DNA of 64,000 nt. It comes from Whitmania pigra. Taxonomy: Eukaryota > Annelida > Clitellata > Hirudinida > Haemopidae. Position numbers and translations under genes: made by a program. The notes below the pieces were generated by a model. It was not told where the DNA came from, made no database searches, and worked only from the letters and a program-made list of their open reading frames with translations. Positions 51,358 to 59,773 of this stretch are shown in pieces. The stretch is from contig JAJTWR010000431.1 in NCBI GenBank assembly GCA_021613335.1, positions 2,108,001 through 2,172,000 on the forward strand, in the 5' to 3' direction. How positions within the stretch are numbered: position 1 is the stretch's first letter; each line of letters begins with the position of its first letter.

Positions 51358-52521
51358 ATGAGCAGCGGCAACACTGAAATTCGAGCTGTAAGCACCAAGG
51401 CAGAGCAGCTCGAGTTCATCCGGTTTCAGCGAACAGTCAACAGTCCTTACCCAGCCTTCATTCCCCCCTTGGAAATGGACCGGAAGGACTTTCTCAACCC
51501 CAAGAAGCATCCATGGCGCAAGTTTGGAACCATTGAGCTCTTTCTCGCCTACCGCAGTGGTGTCGTCGTAGGTCGCATCGCCGCCATGGAGGACCCGCGC
51601 TACAACGAATTTCAAGGCACTAAGCTCGGGTGGTTTGGCTTCTTCGATTGTATTGAAGATGCCGACGTCGCGGCGGCGCTCTTCGCGGCGGCGGAGAAGT
51701 GGGTCAAAGCCCGCGGCCTCACCGATATTCAGGGGCCCGCCTGCTACTCGATGAACTACGAATGGGGCGTCCTCATCGACTCGTTCGATCAGCAGCCCTC
51801 GGTCTTTCTGCCCTACAATCCCCCGTACTACCCGGCCATCATCGAAAGCGCTGGCTACGCCAAGCGCAAGGACCTATGGGCCTGGGACATCAATGTCCAC
51901 AATCCGCTCCCGGAAAAGCTGGTGCGGGTGACCCGGAAAATCCAAGAGCGCGAAGGGTACGTCGTACGGCCGGTGCGGCTCAAAGATTGGGACAATGAGA
52001 TCCGTCGCCTCCGGGACATCTACAACTCCGCTTGGGAGATGAATTGGGGCTTTGTCCCGATGACACCGGAGGAGTTCGAGCACCTCGGCAAGGAGCTGAA
52101 GCTCGTCGTCAAAGAGGAGCTGGTGCTGATAGCCGAAGTTCACGAGAAGGCGATCGCCTTTTCACTCACTATTCCCGACGCTAATCCGGCTATCGCCTTA
52201 GCCCGTGGACGGCTTACCACCTTCGGGCTGCCTATCGGCCTCATCAAGCTGCTCCTCGGTATCCGGAAGCTGAAGCGTGCTCGGCTCATAGCGCTCGGCA
52301 TCGACAAGGACTACCGCAAGCGCGGCATCGACGGCCTGCTGACGCTCGAGACCTATCTCGCCACCCGCCGCCTGGGCTACGACGGAGGCGAAATCAGTTG
52401 GATTCTGGAGGACAATGACCTCGTGAATCGAGCGATTGAGATGTTCGGCTGCAAGCGCACCAAGACCTACCGAATTTATGGAAAGTCTCTTGGCCCGGGA
52501 GTGCAGGCGGGAGTTGCCTAA
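51358..52521 (+). CDS. GNAT-type N-acyltransferase 1 (bacterial ceramide synthase-like, tentative)
   Basis: A 387-residue protein with a GNAT fold at the C-terminal side (LIALGIDKDYRKRGIDGLLT, the acyl-CoA loop-like R-x-x-G). A distinctive N-terminal half (EFIRFQRTVNSPYPAFIPPL, GWFGFFDCIEDADVAAALF, GPACYSMNYEWGVLIDSF) is shared with a family that includes, as far as I recall, the GNAT-related ceramide synthase of Caulobacter. Together with the neighbouring AOS polyketide synthase this suggests N-acylation of an amino ketone or amino alcohol. ATG 51358 has GGGAG six bases upstream; longer extension into the AT-rich gap is unlikely. The function is inferred from context. Confidence 0.72.
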   Translation: MSSGNTEIRAVSTKAEQLEFIRFQRTVNSPYPAFIPPLEMDRKDFLNPKKHPWRKFGTIELFLAYRSGVVVGRIAAMEDPRYNEFQGTKLGWFGFFDCIEDADVAAALFAAAEKWVKARGLTDIQGPACYSMNYEWGVLIDSFDQQPSVFLPYNPPYYPAIIESAGYAKRKDLWAWDINVHNPLPEKLVRVTRKIQEREGYVVRPVRLKDWDNEIRRLRDIYNSAWEMNWGFVPMTPEEFEHLGKELKLVVKEELVLIAEVHEKAIAFSLTIPDANPAIALARGRLTTFGLPIGLIKLLLGIRKLKRARLIALGIDKDYRKRGIDGLLTLETYLATRRLGYDGGEISWILEDNDLVNRAIEMFGCKRTKTYRIYGKSLGPGVQAGVA

Positions 52522-53695
52522 AGCGAAATCCCCTTCGCGCACGGCTGTTCAGCCAGTGCGCCCAGCGATACCGGCGAACGTCACGGTCGAGCAGTGCCGG
52601 ACCACTGCGGACCGCGATGAGTTCATTCGTTTTCAGCTCGACCACTATGCGGGGGATCCAAACTTCATTCGCCCGATTGTGGCGGAGCGTCGCGAGTTCT
52701 TCGACCCGCGCATCAATCCGTACTTCGCCGAGGCGCGGGCGGAGTTGTTTCTTGTACGCCGCGCCGGTCGTATCGTTGGTCGGGTGGCAGTCACCGTCGA
52801 TGATCGATGGAACCGATTTCACGGGCAGCGCGATGCGGCGGTTGCGATGTTTGAGTCGCCGCCCGAGCCGGGAGTTGCGGCGGCCGCCTTCGACACAGCT
52901 GAGCGCTGGGCACGGGATCAGGGGATGCGGCGCCTCATTGGCCCCATGAACTTCGCGCTCCATCACGACTGCGGAGTGCTGGTCGACGGTTTCGACAGTC
53001 CGCCATCGATGATGATGACCTACAACAAGCGCTATTACGCGAACCTCTTCGAGGTGAATGGATTTCGAAAGCTCCGCGATCTCTTCACGTTCGAACTGCT
53101 CTCGAACCAAGACTTTCCTCCGCAGATTGCGCGCATCGCCGAGCGGGTCCGCAATAACTACCATGTGCGGGTGCGCCCATTGCGCACCGGGCGGCTCGAG
53201 GCAGATCTCGAACACATCCGGGAGATTTTCGAAACGACGCTTCGGCCGGGGCTTGGGTTTGCGCCGATTCGCAAAGCGGAACTTGCAGCTCTGTTGCATC
53301 GTTTGCGGCCGATGCTGCTCTCACGCCCAGAACTCTCTCTTGTGGCCGAGGCGGAGGGCACCCCGGTGGGATTCTGCATTACGCTGCCCGACGGGAGCCT
53401 CGCTCTGCGCGAAGCGCAAGGGTATCTCTTCCCCTTTGGCTTAGCGAAGCTCGTATGGGCCGCGCGTCGCATAGATCGCCTGCGGGTCATCTTCTTTGGC
53501 ATCCGCGCTGGTTGGCGGCGGCGCGGGGTCGAGAGCGTGCTCGCGGTTGAGTCGCTGAGGCGCGCGCGGGAATTGGGCTACGCGTCGGCGGAACTCGGCT
53601 GGGCCTTTGAGGACGACAAAGCGACCATCCGCACCATCCGAGCGACCGGCGCGCAGCGCATCAAAACCTATCGGCTGTACGAGCGCGCTCTCTGA
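52478..53695 (+). CDS. GNAT-type N-acyltransferase 2, paralogue of the preceding gene
   Basis: About 405 residues of the same family: EFIRFQLDHYAGDPNFIRPI, GPMNFALHHDCGVLVDGF, then VIFFGIRAGWRRRGVESVLA in the GNAT acyl-CoA loop position. The start is uncertain. ATG 52478 lies inside the end of the previous gene (44-base overlap) and has no ribosome site; TTG 52514 and GTG 52556 are in frame further on, and homologous sequence begins only near VTVEQCRTTADRDEFI. It is translationally coupled to gene 1 in any case. Tandem paralogues may acylate different positions or use different acyl donors. The stop is nine bases from the convergent lipoprotein gene. Confidence 0.7.
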   Translation: MESLLARECRRELPKAKSPSRTAVQPVRPAIPANVTVEQCRTTADRDEFIRFQLDHYAGDPNFIRPIVAERREFFDPRINPYFAEARAELFLVRRAGRIVGRVAVTVDDRWNRFHGQRDAAVAMFESPPEPGVAAAAFDTAERWARDQGMRRLIGPMNFALHHDCGVLVDGFDSPPSMMMTYNKRYYANLFEVNGFRKLRDLFTFELLSNQDFPPQIARIAERVRNNYHVRVRPLRTGRLEADLEHIREIFETTLRPGLGFAPIRKAELAALLHRLRPMLLSRPELSLVAEAEGTPVGFCITLPDGSLALREAQGYLFPFGLAKLVWAARRIDRLRVIFFGIRAGWRRRGVESVLAVESLRRARELGYASAELGWAFEDDKATIRTIRATGAQRIKTYRLYERAL

Positions 53696-53704
53696 AGAGC
53701 AGCT

Positions 53705-55642
53705 TTACTTGTAATTCCCGGTGATGACGCCCTTCGACTCCGTGGGGTTGTCGGGCGTTCCGCCGTTCTTACTGTTGAAGAAGATGACTGGTGGCGCTGA
53801 GCCGAGGCGCCTAATCGCCTCTCCAGCGGCGCCGCCCTGTCCCGGGGCAATGTCCGAGCGCGATGAGACAGAGGCTCCCGAGCGGAGTGCTTCAGTTCCA
53901 GCGCCACCTGGCTGCGCATAGGCGCCTCCGGCACCACCCTCGCCACCCGAGGTCACGAGGTAACAGGTACCCGCGATGTGGGTTTGTTCTCCGTAGTTGC
54001 CAGCGCCTCCAAGCCCCGGACCGGCAGCAGTCGCCGGATTTCCGGGTCTGCCAGAGCCCGGAGGGATGCCATTGTTTACTGCCCCACCGGCTCCCCCTTG
54101 TCCCGGGGAGTCCCCTTGTCCACCACCACCGCCAGCGCCTGCCGCGGAGGCCGCATGCCAGCCGCACTGATTGGTACCCCAGTACATTCCGCCGCCGCCG
54201 CCACCGCCGCCCCCGCCGCCGATGATTTGGCCGAGAATGTTGTCGACATGCAATACCGCGTCGGTCTCGATGGCGTGGCCACCGTTTTGACCGTTGAGCT
54301 CGGAAGGAGGATTGGCTTCGGTCAATCCGCCGCCTTTACCGCCTTTGCCTCCCGCACCGATGATGGTGCCCAAGTTGACGATGCGCACTACGGAATTGGT
54401 CGGCAGTCCCTTGGCGGTGAAGGCTGCTTTCTGGGCGTTCGAGCTTGTGAGCTTTACGCCAGCGGCGATCGTATAGGAGGCGTAGACGGGTATCCCCGCA
54501 TCGAGGGAGTTTGCGATTGTCGGCTTGGCCCGCTCCAACACGTCGATGTTTGTGAGGTTCGAGCCGATGACCTCGTTGTGCCCGCGCATGGAGCACTTTC
54601 CGTTGAAGCAGATATTGGCGAGCGGCGTCGGCACGACGCAACTCGAATAATTCGGAAGGACTTTGTCATTGGTGCAGTTGGCGACGCCGTTGTCGCAGAC
54701 CGTTTTGCCGCTCATACAGGTGTCGGGGTTGTAGCTGCAGGCCCGCCCGGAGACGCATTCGCTGCATCTATTTTCCGAACAGAAGGCGCTGATGCACTCT
54801 TTGTCGGCGTTACAAACCGTGCCGGGGACCTTCAAACAGAAAAAGCCCGATTGCTTGGTGCTCGGTGCCAGGCGGCATTCATGCTCCGCTGGGCACTGTG
54901 AGGAGTCGGTGCAAGGCGAGTTGGTAACTCGCGGCTGTTCGGTGCATCCACCATCGGCGCAAAGGTATTGGCACTCTTCGTCGGCGGTGCACGCTTCTCC
55001 GGGTTTTTTGACGCAGGTGCTGGTCGTGGTGGAGCAGATGAGCGCATCCCCGTCGCATTGCGACGTATCGCCGCATTCACCGAGGAGTGGAGATTTGTCA
55101 GTGCAGACAGTGTTGAGGCACACTTTCCCAGCCGCACAGTCAGAGTTGACTGCGCAGGCTGCACAGGTTCCATTCGCGCACTTCAAGTCGGCGGGACAGG
55201 TGACGGCGGCAGAGCAGTTGGCCATGATGCAGGTGGATTTGGTCACCGGGTCGCAGTACGAGCCCACGGCCACGCACCGCGGATTTTCGATATTCTCCAT
55301 CGGGTCAAAGCAGTGCTTCTTGCGGCAAATCCCGCCGGCACAGACTTCGTTCGCCGCGCAGGAAACCCCGAGACAGGAGCGTTCCACGCACTGTTTTCCA
55401 TTGACGCAGACCTGGGAGTTCGCATCGCAGAGATGATCAGCGCTGCAGTCGAAGGGTCGGCAGAGACCAGCGACGCAGGTTTCAGTGCCTTGAAAACAGG
55501 CGCTCGTATCATCAGCGCATAAGGCGAGCCCGGCATCGTTGGTCACCCGGCCCTTGCCTACGCATCCGGTGAGGAAAAACGCTGCGGCGAGAATTCCAGC
55601 AGGAGTCACCAGCCGGATGAAGCTTTTGTGGATTGAGACCAT
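53705..55642 (-). CDS. Cys-rich repeat lipoprotein with poly-glycine C-terminal domain
   Basis: This 645-residue lipoprotein (lipobox FLTGC) starts at ATG 55642. Residues about 40-370 hold some forty cysteines in EGF- or disulfide-knot-like short repeats (CSADHLCDANSQVCVNGKQC style: x-C-x(5)-C-x(4)-C). Such repeats are common in surface lipoproteins of myxobacteria. After a linker comes a glycine-rich domain (about 430-645) beginning VNLGTIIGAGGKGGKGG, with an 11-glycine run and many GG-x-G-G units. It resembles the polyglycine-helix tip domains of phage tail adhesins. A surface-exposed binding role is likely; the ligand is unknown. Confidence 0.72.
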   Translation of the reverse strand: MVSIHKSFIRLVTPAGILAAAFFLTGCVGKGRVTNDAGLALCADDTSACFQGTETCVAGLCRPFDCSADHLCDANSQVCVNGKQCVERSCLGVSCAANEVCAGGICRKKHCFDPMENIENPRCVAVGSYCDPVTKSTCIMANCSAAVTCPADLKCANGTCAACAVNSDCAAGKVCLNTVCTDKSPLLGECGDTSQCDGDALICSTTTSTCVKKPGEACTADEECQYLCADGGCTEQPRVTNSPCTDSSQCPAEHECRLAPSTKQSGFFCLKVPGTVCNADKECISAFCSENRCSECVSGRACSYNPDTCMSGKTVCDNGVANCTNDKVLPNYSSCVVPTPLANICFNGKCSMRGHNEVIGSNLTNIDVLERAKPTIANSLDAGIPVYASYTIAAGVKLTSSNAQKAAFTAKGLPTNSVVRIVNLGTIIGAGGKGGKGGGLTEANPPSELNGQNGGHAIETDAVLHVDNILGQIIGGGGGGGGGGGMYWGTNQCGWHAASAAGAGGGGGQGDSPGQGGAGGAVNNGIPPGSGRPGNPATAAGPGLGGAGNYGEQTHIAGTCYLVTSGGEGGAGGAYAQPGGAGTEALRSGASVSSRSDIAPGQGGAAGEAIRRLGSAPPVIFFNSKNGGTPDNPTESKGVITGNYK

Positions 55643-55988
55643 ATTCCTCGCCTGTGAAGTGTCGCCAAAATGCAGTGACCGTCCCCCGCGTACCGAGAGT
55701 GAAATGACTTCGCAGACGCATGTAGGGAGGCATCCCAGTATTGTCAACGTGGATTATCTGCCAGGGAGAACCGCTGAACTCGATGGCGGCGGTACCTTCG
55801 GGCGAGCCGATTCTCCGGGTAATGCCCTCGGGCGCTGAAACTTTCACCCGGCTCTAGCAATAGACCTGGAGTTAGCGAATCTCACGGAAATGGATTAAGA
55901 CGTAGATTTCCGTGCTTCTCGAATACGGTTTGGATTTAGAAAATCCATCACCACTGGACAACTACGCAGTTGAAAGGATGACTACATA
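55643..55988. other. Divergent intergenic region between Cys-rich lipoprotein and rhodanese genes
   Basis: 346 bases with no credible gene. It contains the putative leftward promoter at 55719-55747 and a perfect 7-bp inverted repeat, TGGATTT-AGA-AAATCCA, at 55931-55947, about 40 bases before the rhodanese start. That repeat could be an operator or an RNA hairpin. Nothing else stands out. Confidence 0.6.
55719..55747 (-). promoter_or_regulatory. Putative promoter of the Cys-rich lipoprotein gene
   Basis: On the minus strand, TTGACA (55747-55742) and TACATG (55724-55719) are separated by 17 bases. It would give a leader of about 70 bases. Confidence 0.4.
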
Positions 55989-56447
55989 ATGAAACCAACA
56001 AACTTACTGAGCAAAGGATTGGCTGTCGCCGTTCTCGCGTTAGCGCTTCCAGTGGCGGCGCAGGCAGGTGGCAATTGCACCGCCGGCAACAACAACACCG
56101 TCGCTGCCGATGGGCCGATTAAGATTGTTCCGATGGATCAGTTGAAGCAGGAACTCGCCGATAAGAAGGCAGTAGCGGTCGACGTCAACGGCAAGGACTA
56201 CCGTCAACGCGAGGGAGTCATTCCGGGCGCGCTGCTCCTGACCAACTTCCAGAAGTACGAGCTTGCGGAACTCCCGAAGGACAAGAACACCAAGCTCGTA
56301 TTCTACTGCGGCGACGTGAAGTGCACCGCTTCGGACCGGGCCGCTGAAAAGGCCGTCGGTGCGGGCTACACCAACGTCAACATCCTCCGCGAAGGTATCC
56401 GCGGCTGGAAGCGGGCTGGCAATCCCTTTCTCACCGCGAACTCGTAA
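55989..56447 (+). CDS. Periplasmic rhodanese-like protein
   Basis: A 152-residue exported single-domain rhodanese with signal peptide LALALPVAAQAGG. It carries a rhodanese fold with VDVNGKDYRQREGVIPGALL and an active-site loop YCGDVKCTASDRAA with Cys107. Rhodaneses move sulfane sulfur from thiosulfate or similar donors. The second cysteine, C112 in the loop, could form a disulfide with C107, so a redox role is also possible. GAAAGG lies about 12 bases before the ATG. Its last 17 bases overlap the end of convergent pdxA. Confidence 0.85.
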   Translation: MKPTNLLSKGLAVAVLALALPVAAQAGGNCTAGNNNTVAADGPIKIVPMDQLKQELADKKAVAVDVNGKDYRQREGVIPGALLLTNFQKYELAELPKDKNTKLVFYCGDVKCTASDRAAEKAVGAGYTNVNILREGIRGWKRAGNPFLTANS

Positions 56448-57369
56448 CGCGGCGACGTAGTTTCACCATGGCCGCGGCCCGTAACAGGGCTGCGGCCATT
56501 GGTTTTTCGTCGGCCTTGTCTCGGCCAGCGATGTCGTAGGCGACGCCGTGGTCCGGCGATGTCCTCGGCAGTGGAATCCCCAGGGTGACATTCACGGTCA
56601 AGGCAAAGTCGAGCACCTTCACCGCGACGAGTCCTTGGTCGTGGTACATCGCGAGCGCGACGTCGTAGGGAAACCCTCGGGTCGCTTTCGCGAAGAGGCC
56701 GTCGGCGGCGAAGGGCCCCGAAACCTTGATGCCCGCCGCGCGAGCGGCCGCGAGCGCCGGGGCGATGATGCGCTGCTCCTCATCTCCACCAAAGCCCCCG
56801 TCGCTTGGGTGCGGGTTCACGCCGCACACGGCAATGCGCGGTCGGCCTTTGGTGCGGGGAAATTCTCGGTCGAGAGTCGTGAGTGCGCGGAGAATCAGCT
56901 CACTCGTGAGCACCTCCGAAACCCGCCGGAGCGGCACGTGGGTGGTGGCGAGCGCGACGGCGAGGCGCGGCCCGTGCATCAGCATGAGCGGCTCACCGCC
57001 GAGGAATTCCCCGAGCGCTTCGGTGTGCCCGACAAACGGTATGCCCGCCCGGACTATTGCGTCTTTCGCGACCGGGGCGGTGCAGATGGCGTCGACGACG
57101 GAGTCCTTCGCCGCATCGACGGCGGCCTTGAAGTACGCATATTGCGCCTCACCACCGGCGAGGGTTGGTTTGCCTGGGCGCCGGTCTTTTGCAGCCAAGT
57201 GGGAGACGACGACCCGCTCCCAGGGACCAGCCGGAAACGAAGCGTCGCAGAACACCACCGGAGTGAGCGCCCGATGTACGGCGGAAAGGCGCAGGGCCTT
57301 CATCGTCACTTCAGCGCCGATGCCCGACGGGTCTCCCAAGGAGACGGCAACCCGTGGGCGGGACTTCAT
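56431..57369 (-). CDS. pdxA: PdxA, 4-hydroxythreonine-4-phosphate dehydrogenase
   Basis: It oxidises 4-phosphohydroxy-L-threonine in the DXP-dependent route to pyridoxal 5'-phosphate. The protein is 312 residues, slightly shorter than E. coli (329). Seen: the opening SLGDPSGIGAEV, FVGHTEALGEFL and the metal-site histidines in MYHDQGLVAVK and NPHPSDGGFGG, plus RTSPDHGVAYDIAG. Its ATG overlaps the surA stop (57366-57369), so surA-pdxA is an operon as in E. coli. Its product is the cofactor of both GlgP and the AOS domain encoded elsewhere in the window. Confidence 0.94.
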   Translation of the reverse strand: MKSRPRVAVSLGDPSGIGAEVTMKALRLSAVHRALTPVVFCDASFPAGPWERVVVSHLAAKDRRPGKPTLAGGEAQYAYFKAAVDAAKDSVVDAICTAPVAKDAIVRAGIPFVGHTEALGEFLGGEPLMLMHGPRLAVALATTHVPLRRVSEVLTSELILRALTTLDREFPRTKGRPRIAVCGVNPHPSDGGFGGDEEQRIIAPALAAARAAGIKVSGPFAADGLFAKATRGFPYDVALAMYHDQGLVAVKVLDFALTVNVTLGIPLPRTSPDHGVAYDIAGRDKADEKPMAAALLRAAAMVKLRRRVTSSR

Positions 57370-58340
57370 AGCTTCACTTCCACCGCGGCGTTGCTGCGGA
57401 GCTCTTTTAAGTACAGCTCCGTGTAGTGCTCCATCTGCGATTGGAGGAGCTTTTCGCGGAGCTGATCCTTGATTTCGTCGAAGGTCGGCGGGTCGATGGC
57501 GCGGCGCTCTTCAACTTTGATGACGTGCCAGCCGAAGCGAGTCCGCACCGGGTCGGAGACCTGACCTGGCTTCAATGCGAACGCGGCGCGCTCGAACTCG
57601 GCCTGCATCACGCCGCGCCGAAAGAAGCCGAGGTCTCCGCCAGTCTGCGCGGTAGGGCCCTCGGATCGTGCTTTCGCGATGGCCGCAAAGTCTGCGCCGG
57701 GGCGGCGGGCGAGGTCGGCGATGGCTAGGGCCTTTTTCTGGGCCTCTTCGACTTGTTCGCGCGACGCCTGGGGGGAAAGCGAAATGAGGGCGTGTCGCGC
57801 GTGTATTTCGAAGTCGCGGTCGTCGCCGCCAACCTCTTTGTCGTAGGCGGCCCTTAAGTCTTGGTCCGACACCTTCACTTTGTTGCGGACCTTCATGTTG
57901 ACGAGCTTCATCTTCTGCAAGTGCTGCCGGAGGTATTGCCGGTAGGACTCCATGGTGAAGCCGGAGCGCTCCAGTTCCCGCTGAAGCTGCTCTTGGGACA
58001 TGCCTTGGGTCTTCTTCACGTTGTCGATGGACTGCTCGAGTTCGGAGTCGGTGACGTCGAGGCCCAAGTTCTTCACTTCGCGGTTGAGGAGTTGCTCGCC
58101 GATCATCGCATCGAGGGTTTTGCTCAGCACCTCGCGGCGCTGTTCGATGCGCCGCGTCGGGTCGCCGTCGGCGGTGACCGAGGCCAGCTCCTGCGCGGAG
58201 CGGGCTTCCAACTCCGATAGGGTGATGACGTCGCTGTTGACGATAGCGACTACCCGGTCGACGAGCTCGGCGCGCACCGGATCCGCTCTGAGCGCCGCGA
58301 GTACAAGCACAAAACCACAAAGTGTCCGCCACAAGTTCAT
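57366..58340 (-). CDS. surA: SurA-like periplasmic peptidyl-prolyl isomerase/chaperone
   Basis: A 324-residue exported chaperone for outer-membrane protein folding. It has a signal peptide (LVLAALRADPVRA), a SurA N-terminal domain (VDRVVAIVNSDVITLSELEA, QLLNREVKNLGL), one parvulin domain (about 170-270: IHARHALISLSPQAS, GGDLGFFRRGVMQAEFERAA, RFGWHVIKVEERR) and a C-terminal helix. E. coli SurA has two parvulin domains; a single one is usual in this lineage. Followed by pdxA with a four-base overlap. Confidence 0.92.
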   Translation of the reverse strand: MNLWRTLCGFVLVLAALRADPVRAELVDRVVAIVNSDVITLSELEARSAQELASVTADGDPTRRIEQRREVLSKTLDAMIGEQLLNREVKNLGLDVTDSELEQSIDNVKKTQGMSQEQLQRELERSGFTMESYRQYLRQHLQKMKLVNMKVRNKVKVSDQDLRAAYDKEVGGDDRDFEIHARHALISLSPQASREQVEEAQKKALAIADLARRPGADFAAIAKARSEGPTAQTGGDLGFFRRGVMQAEFERAAFALKPGQVSDPVRTRFGWHVIKVEERRAIDPPTFDEIKDQLREKLLQSQMEHYTELYLKELRSNAAVEVKL

Positions 58341-58402
58341 GGTGGCTTTGATAGCCTGCGGGGGCTAGTTTCGTCTAGCCCGCTGGAGGGACGACACACA
58401 CC

Positions 58403-59773
58403 ATGAACGCCAATATCTTTCGAGAGTACGACATCCGAGGCATCGTCGATAAGGATCTCGACGCATCAGTTTACGAACAGTTAGGTCGAGGGCTTGGGAC
58501 GTTTGTCAGCCGCGCCCACGGGGAGACGATCGTAGTTGGGCGCGACGCCCGCCTCACCGGCCCGCGCTTTTCGGAGGCGCTCATTGAGGGTGTCCGCTCC
58601 ACGGGAGTTGGGGTCATCGACATCGGCGTGGTGCCGACGCCAGTCGTCTACTTCGCCGCGAATACGTTGCCGGTCGATGGCCTCGCGGTCATCACCGGGA
58701 GCCACAATCCTCCGGAGTACAACGGACTCAAGTCGGGCGTCGGGAAGACGACGTTCTTCGGCGAGACCATCCAGGAATTGCGCAAGCTGATTGAGCGCAA
58801 AGACTTCGTCAAAGGCGATCGGAAGGGCACGCTGGAGACGTTTGACGCGATGACGCCATATCTGCACTTCTGTGCGAGCACCGTTCGGCGGGGTTCGCGA
58901 AAGCTGAAGGTCGTCATCGACGCGGGCAACGGCGTCGGCGGACTCTCGGCGGTGCCGCTGCTCAATCGCCTCGGGTACGATGTGATTCCGCTCTTCTGCG
59001 AGCCCGACGGGAACTTCCCGAACCACCATGCGGACCCGACGGTAGCGAAGAACTTGGAGGCGATAATCGCCGAAGTGAAGCGTCGCGGCGCCGACCTCGG
59101 CATCGCCTTTGACGGCGACGCCGACCGCATCGGCGTTGTCGACGAGAAGGGCGGCATCATCTGGGGCGACCGGCTTATGGTCATCCTCGCCCGCGCAATC
59201 CTCAAAGCCGTTCCGGGGGCGACCATCATCGGCGAGGTGAAGTGCAGCTCGACGATGTACGACGACATCGCTCGCCACGGCGGCAAGGGCGTCATGTGGA
59301 AGACCGGCCACTCGCTGATTAAAGCGAAGATGAAAGAGACTCACGCGATGCTCGCGGGCGAGATGAGCGGTCACATCTTCTACAAGCACCGCTACTACGG
59401 CTACGACGACGCGACCTACACGGCGGCTCGTTTGCTGGAACTGCTCTCGGAGCAGAATGCACCGCTGTCGTCGTTGCTCGCGGATTTGCCGGTGACCTTC
59501 GCCTCGCCGGAGCTGAAAATCGACACCCAAGAAGACAAGAAGTTCCGGCTCGTGGAACTCTGCGCCAAGGCGCTGCGTGCGAAGGGCCTCGACCTGATTG
59601 AGGTGGACGGCGTGCGGGCGACCTGGCCCGACGGCTGGGGGCTCATCCGGGCGTCCAACACGACGCCGGTCTTGGTGGTGCGCTATGAGGCGCGCACGGA
59701 AGCACGGATGGAGGAAATTCGCGTGCTCCTGACCGAGACCATCAACCAGGCCAAGCGAGAGCTGGGGAATTGA
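58403..59773 (+). CDS. Phosphomannomutase/phosphoglucomutase
   Basis: A 456-residue alpha-D-phosphohexomutase (AlgC/ManB type) that interconverts hexose 6- and 1-phosphates for surface polysaccharide or glycogen metabolism. The phosphoserine is Ser100 in ITGSHNPPEYNGLK, the metal loop is D237-GDADR, and the sugar-binding GEMSGHIFYKHRYYGYDDA is clear (GEMSGH is typical of PMM/PGM dual enzymes). The C-terminal phosphate-binding loop RASNTTPVLVVRYE is present. GGAGGG lies about 12 bases upstream. The stop overlaps the start of the ROK kinase gene. Confidence 0.94.
   Translation: MNANIFREYDIRGIVDKDLDASVYEQLGRGLGTFVSRAHGETIVVGRDARLTGPRFSEALIEGVRSTGVGVIDIGVVPTPVVYFAANTLPVDGLAVITGSHNPPEYNGLKSGVGKTTFFGETIQELRKLIERKDFVKGDRKGTLETFDAMTPYLHFCASTVRRGSRKLKVVIDAGNGVGGLSAVPLLNRLGYDVIPLFCEPDGNFPNHHADPTVAKNLEAIIAEVKRRGADLGIAFDGDADRIGVVDEKGGIIWGDRLMVILARAILKAVPGATIIGEVKCSSTMYDDIARHGGKGVMWKTGHSLIKAKMKETHAMLAGEMSGHIFYKHRYYGYDDATYTAARLLELLSEQNAPLSSLLADLPVTFASPELKIDTQEDKKFRLVELCAKALRAKGLDLIEVDGVRATWPDGWGLIRASNTTPVLVVRYEARTEARMEEIRVLLTETINQAKRELGN

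Noticed and set aside
52394..53299. Leftward 301-codon open frame inside the GNAT genes
   Set aside because: Antisense to two genes with recognisable family patterns; low-complexity, arginine-rich and without any known motif.
41512..53695. The AOS polyketide synthase as a fungal-mycotoxin-like or saxitoxin-like pathway
   Set aside because: Only the AOS type of release is shared. None of the other pathway-specific domains or genes (methyltransferase, amidinotransferase, long multi-module PKS) is present. A membrane-lipid product fits the FAAL, ACP and GNAT context better.
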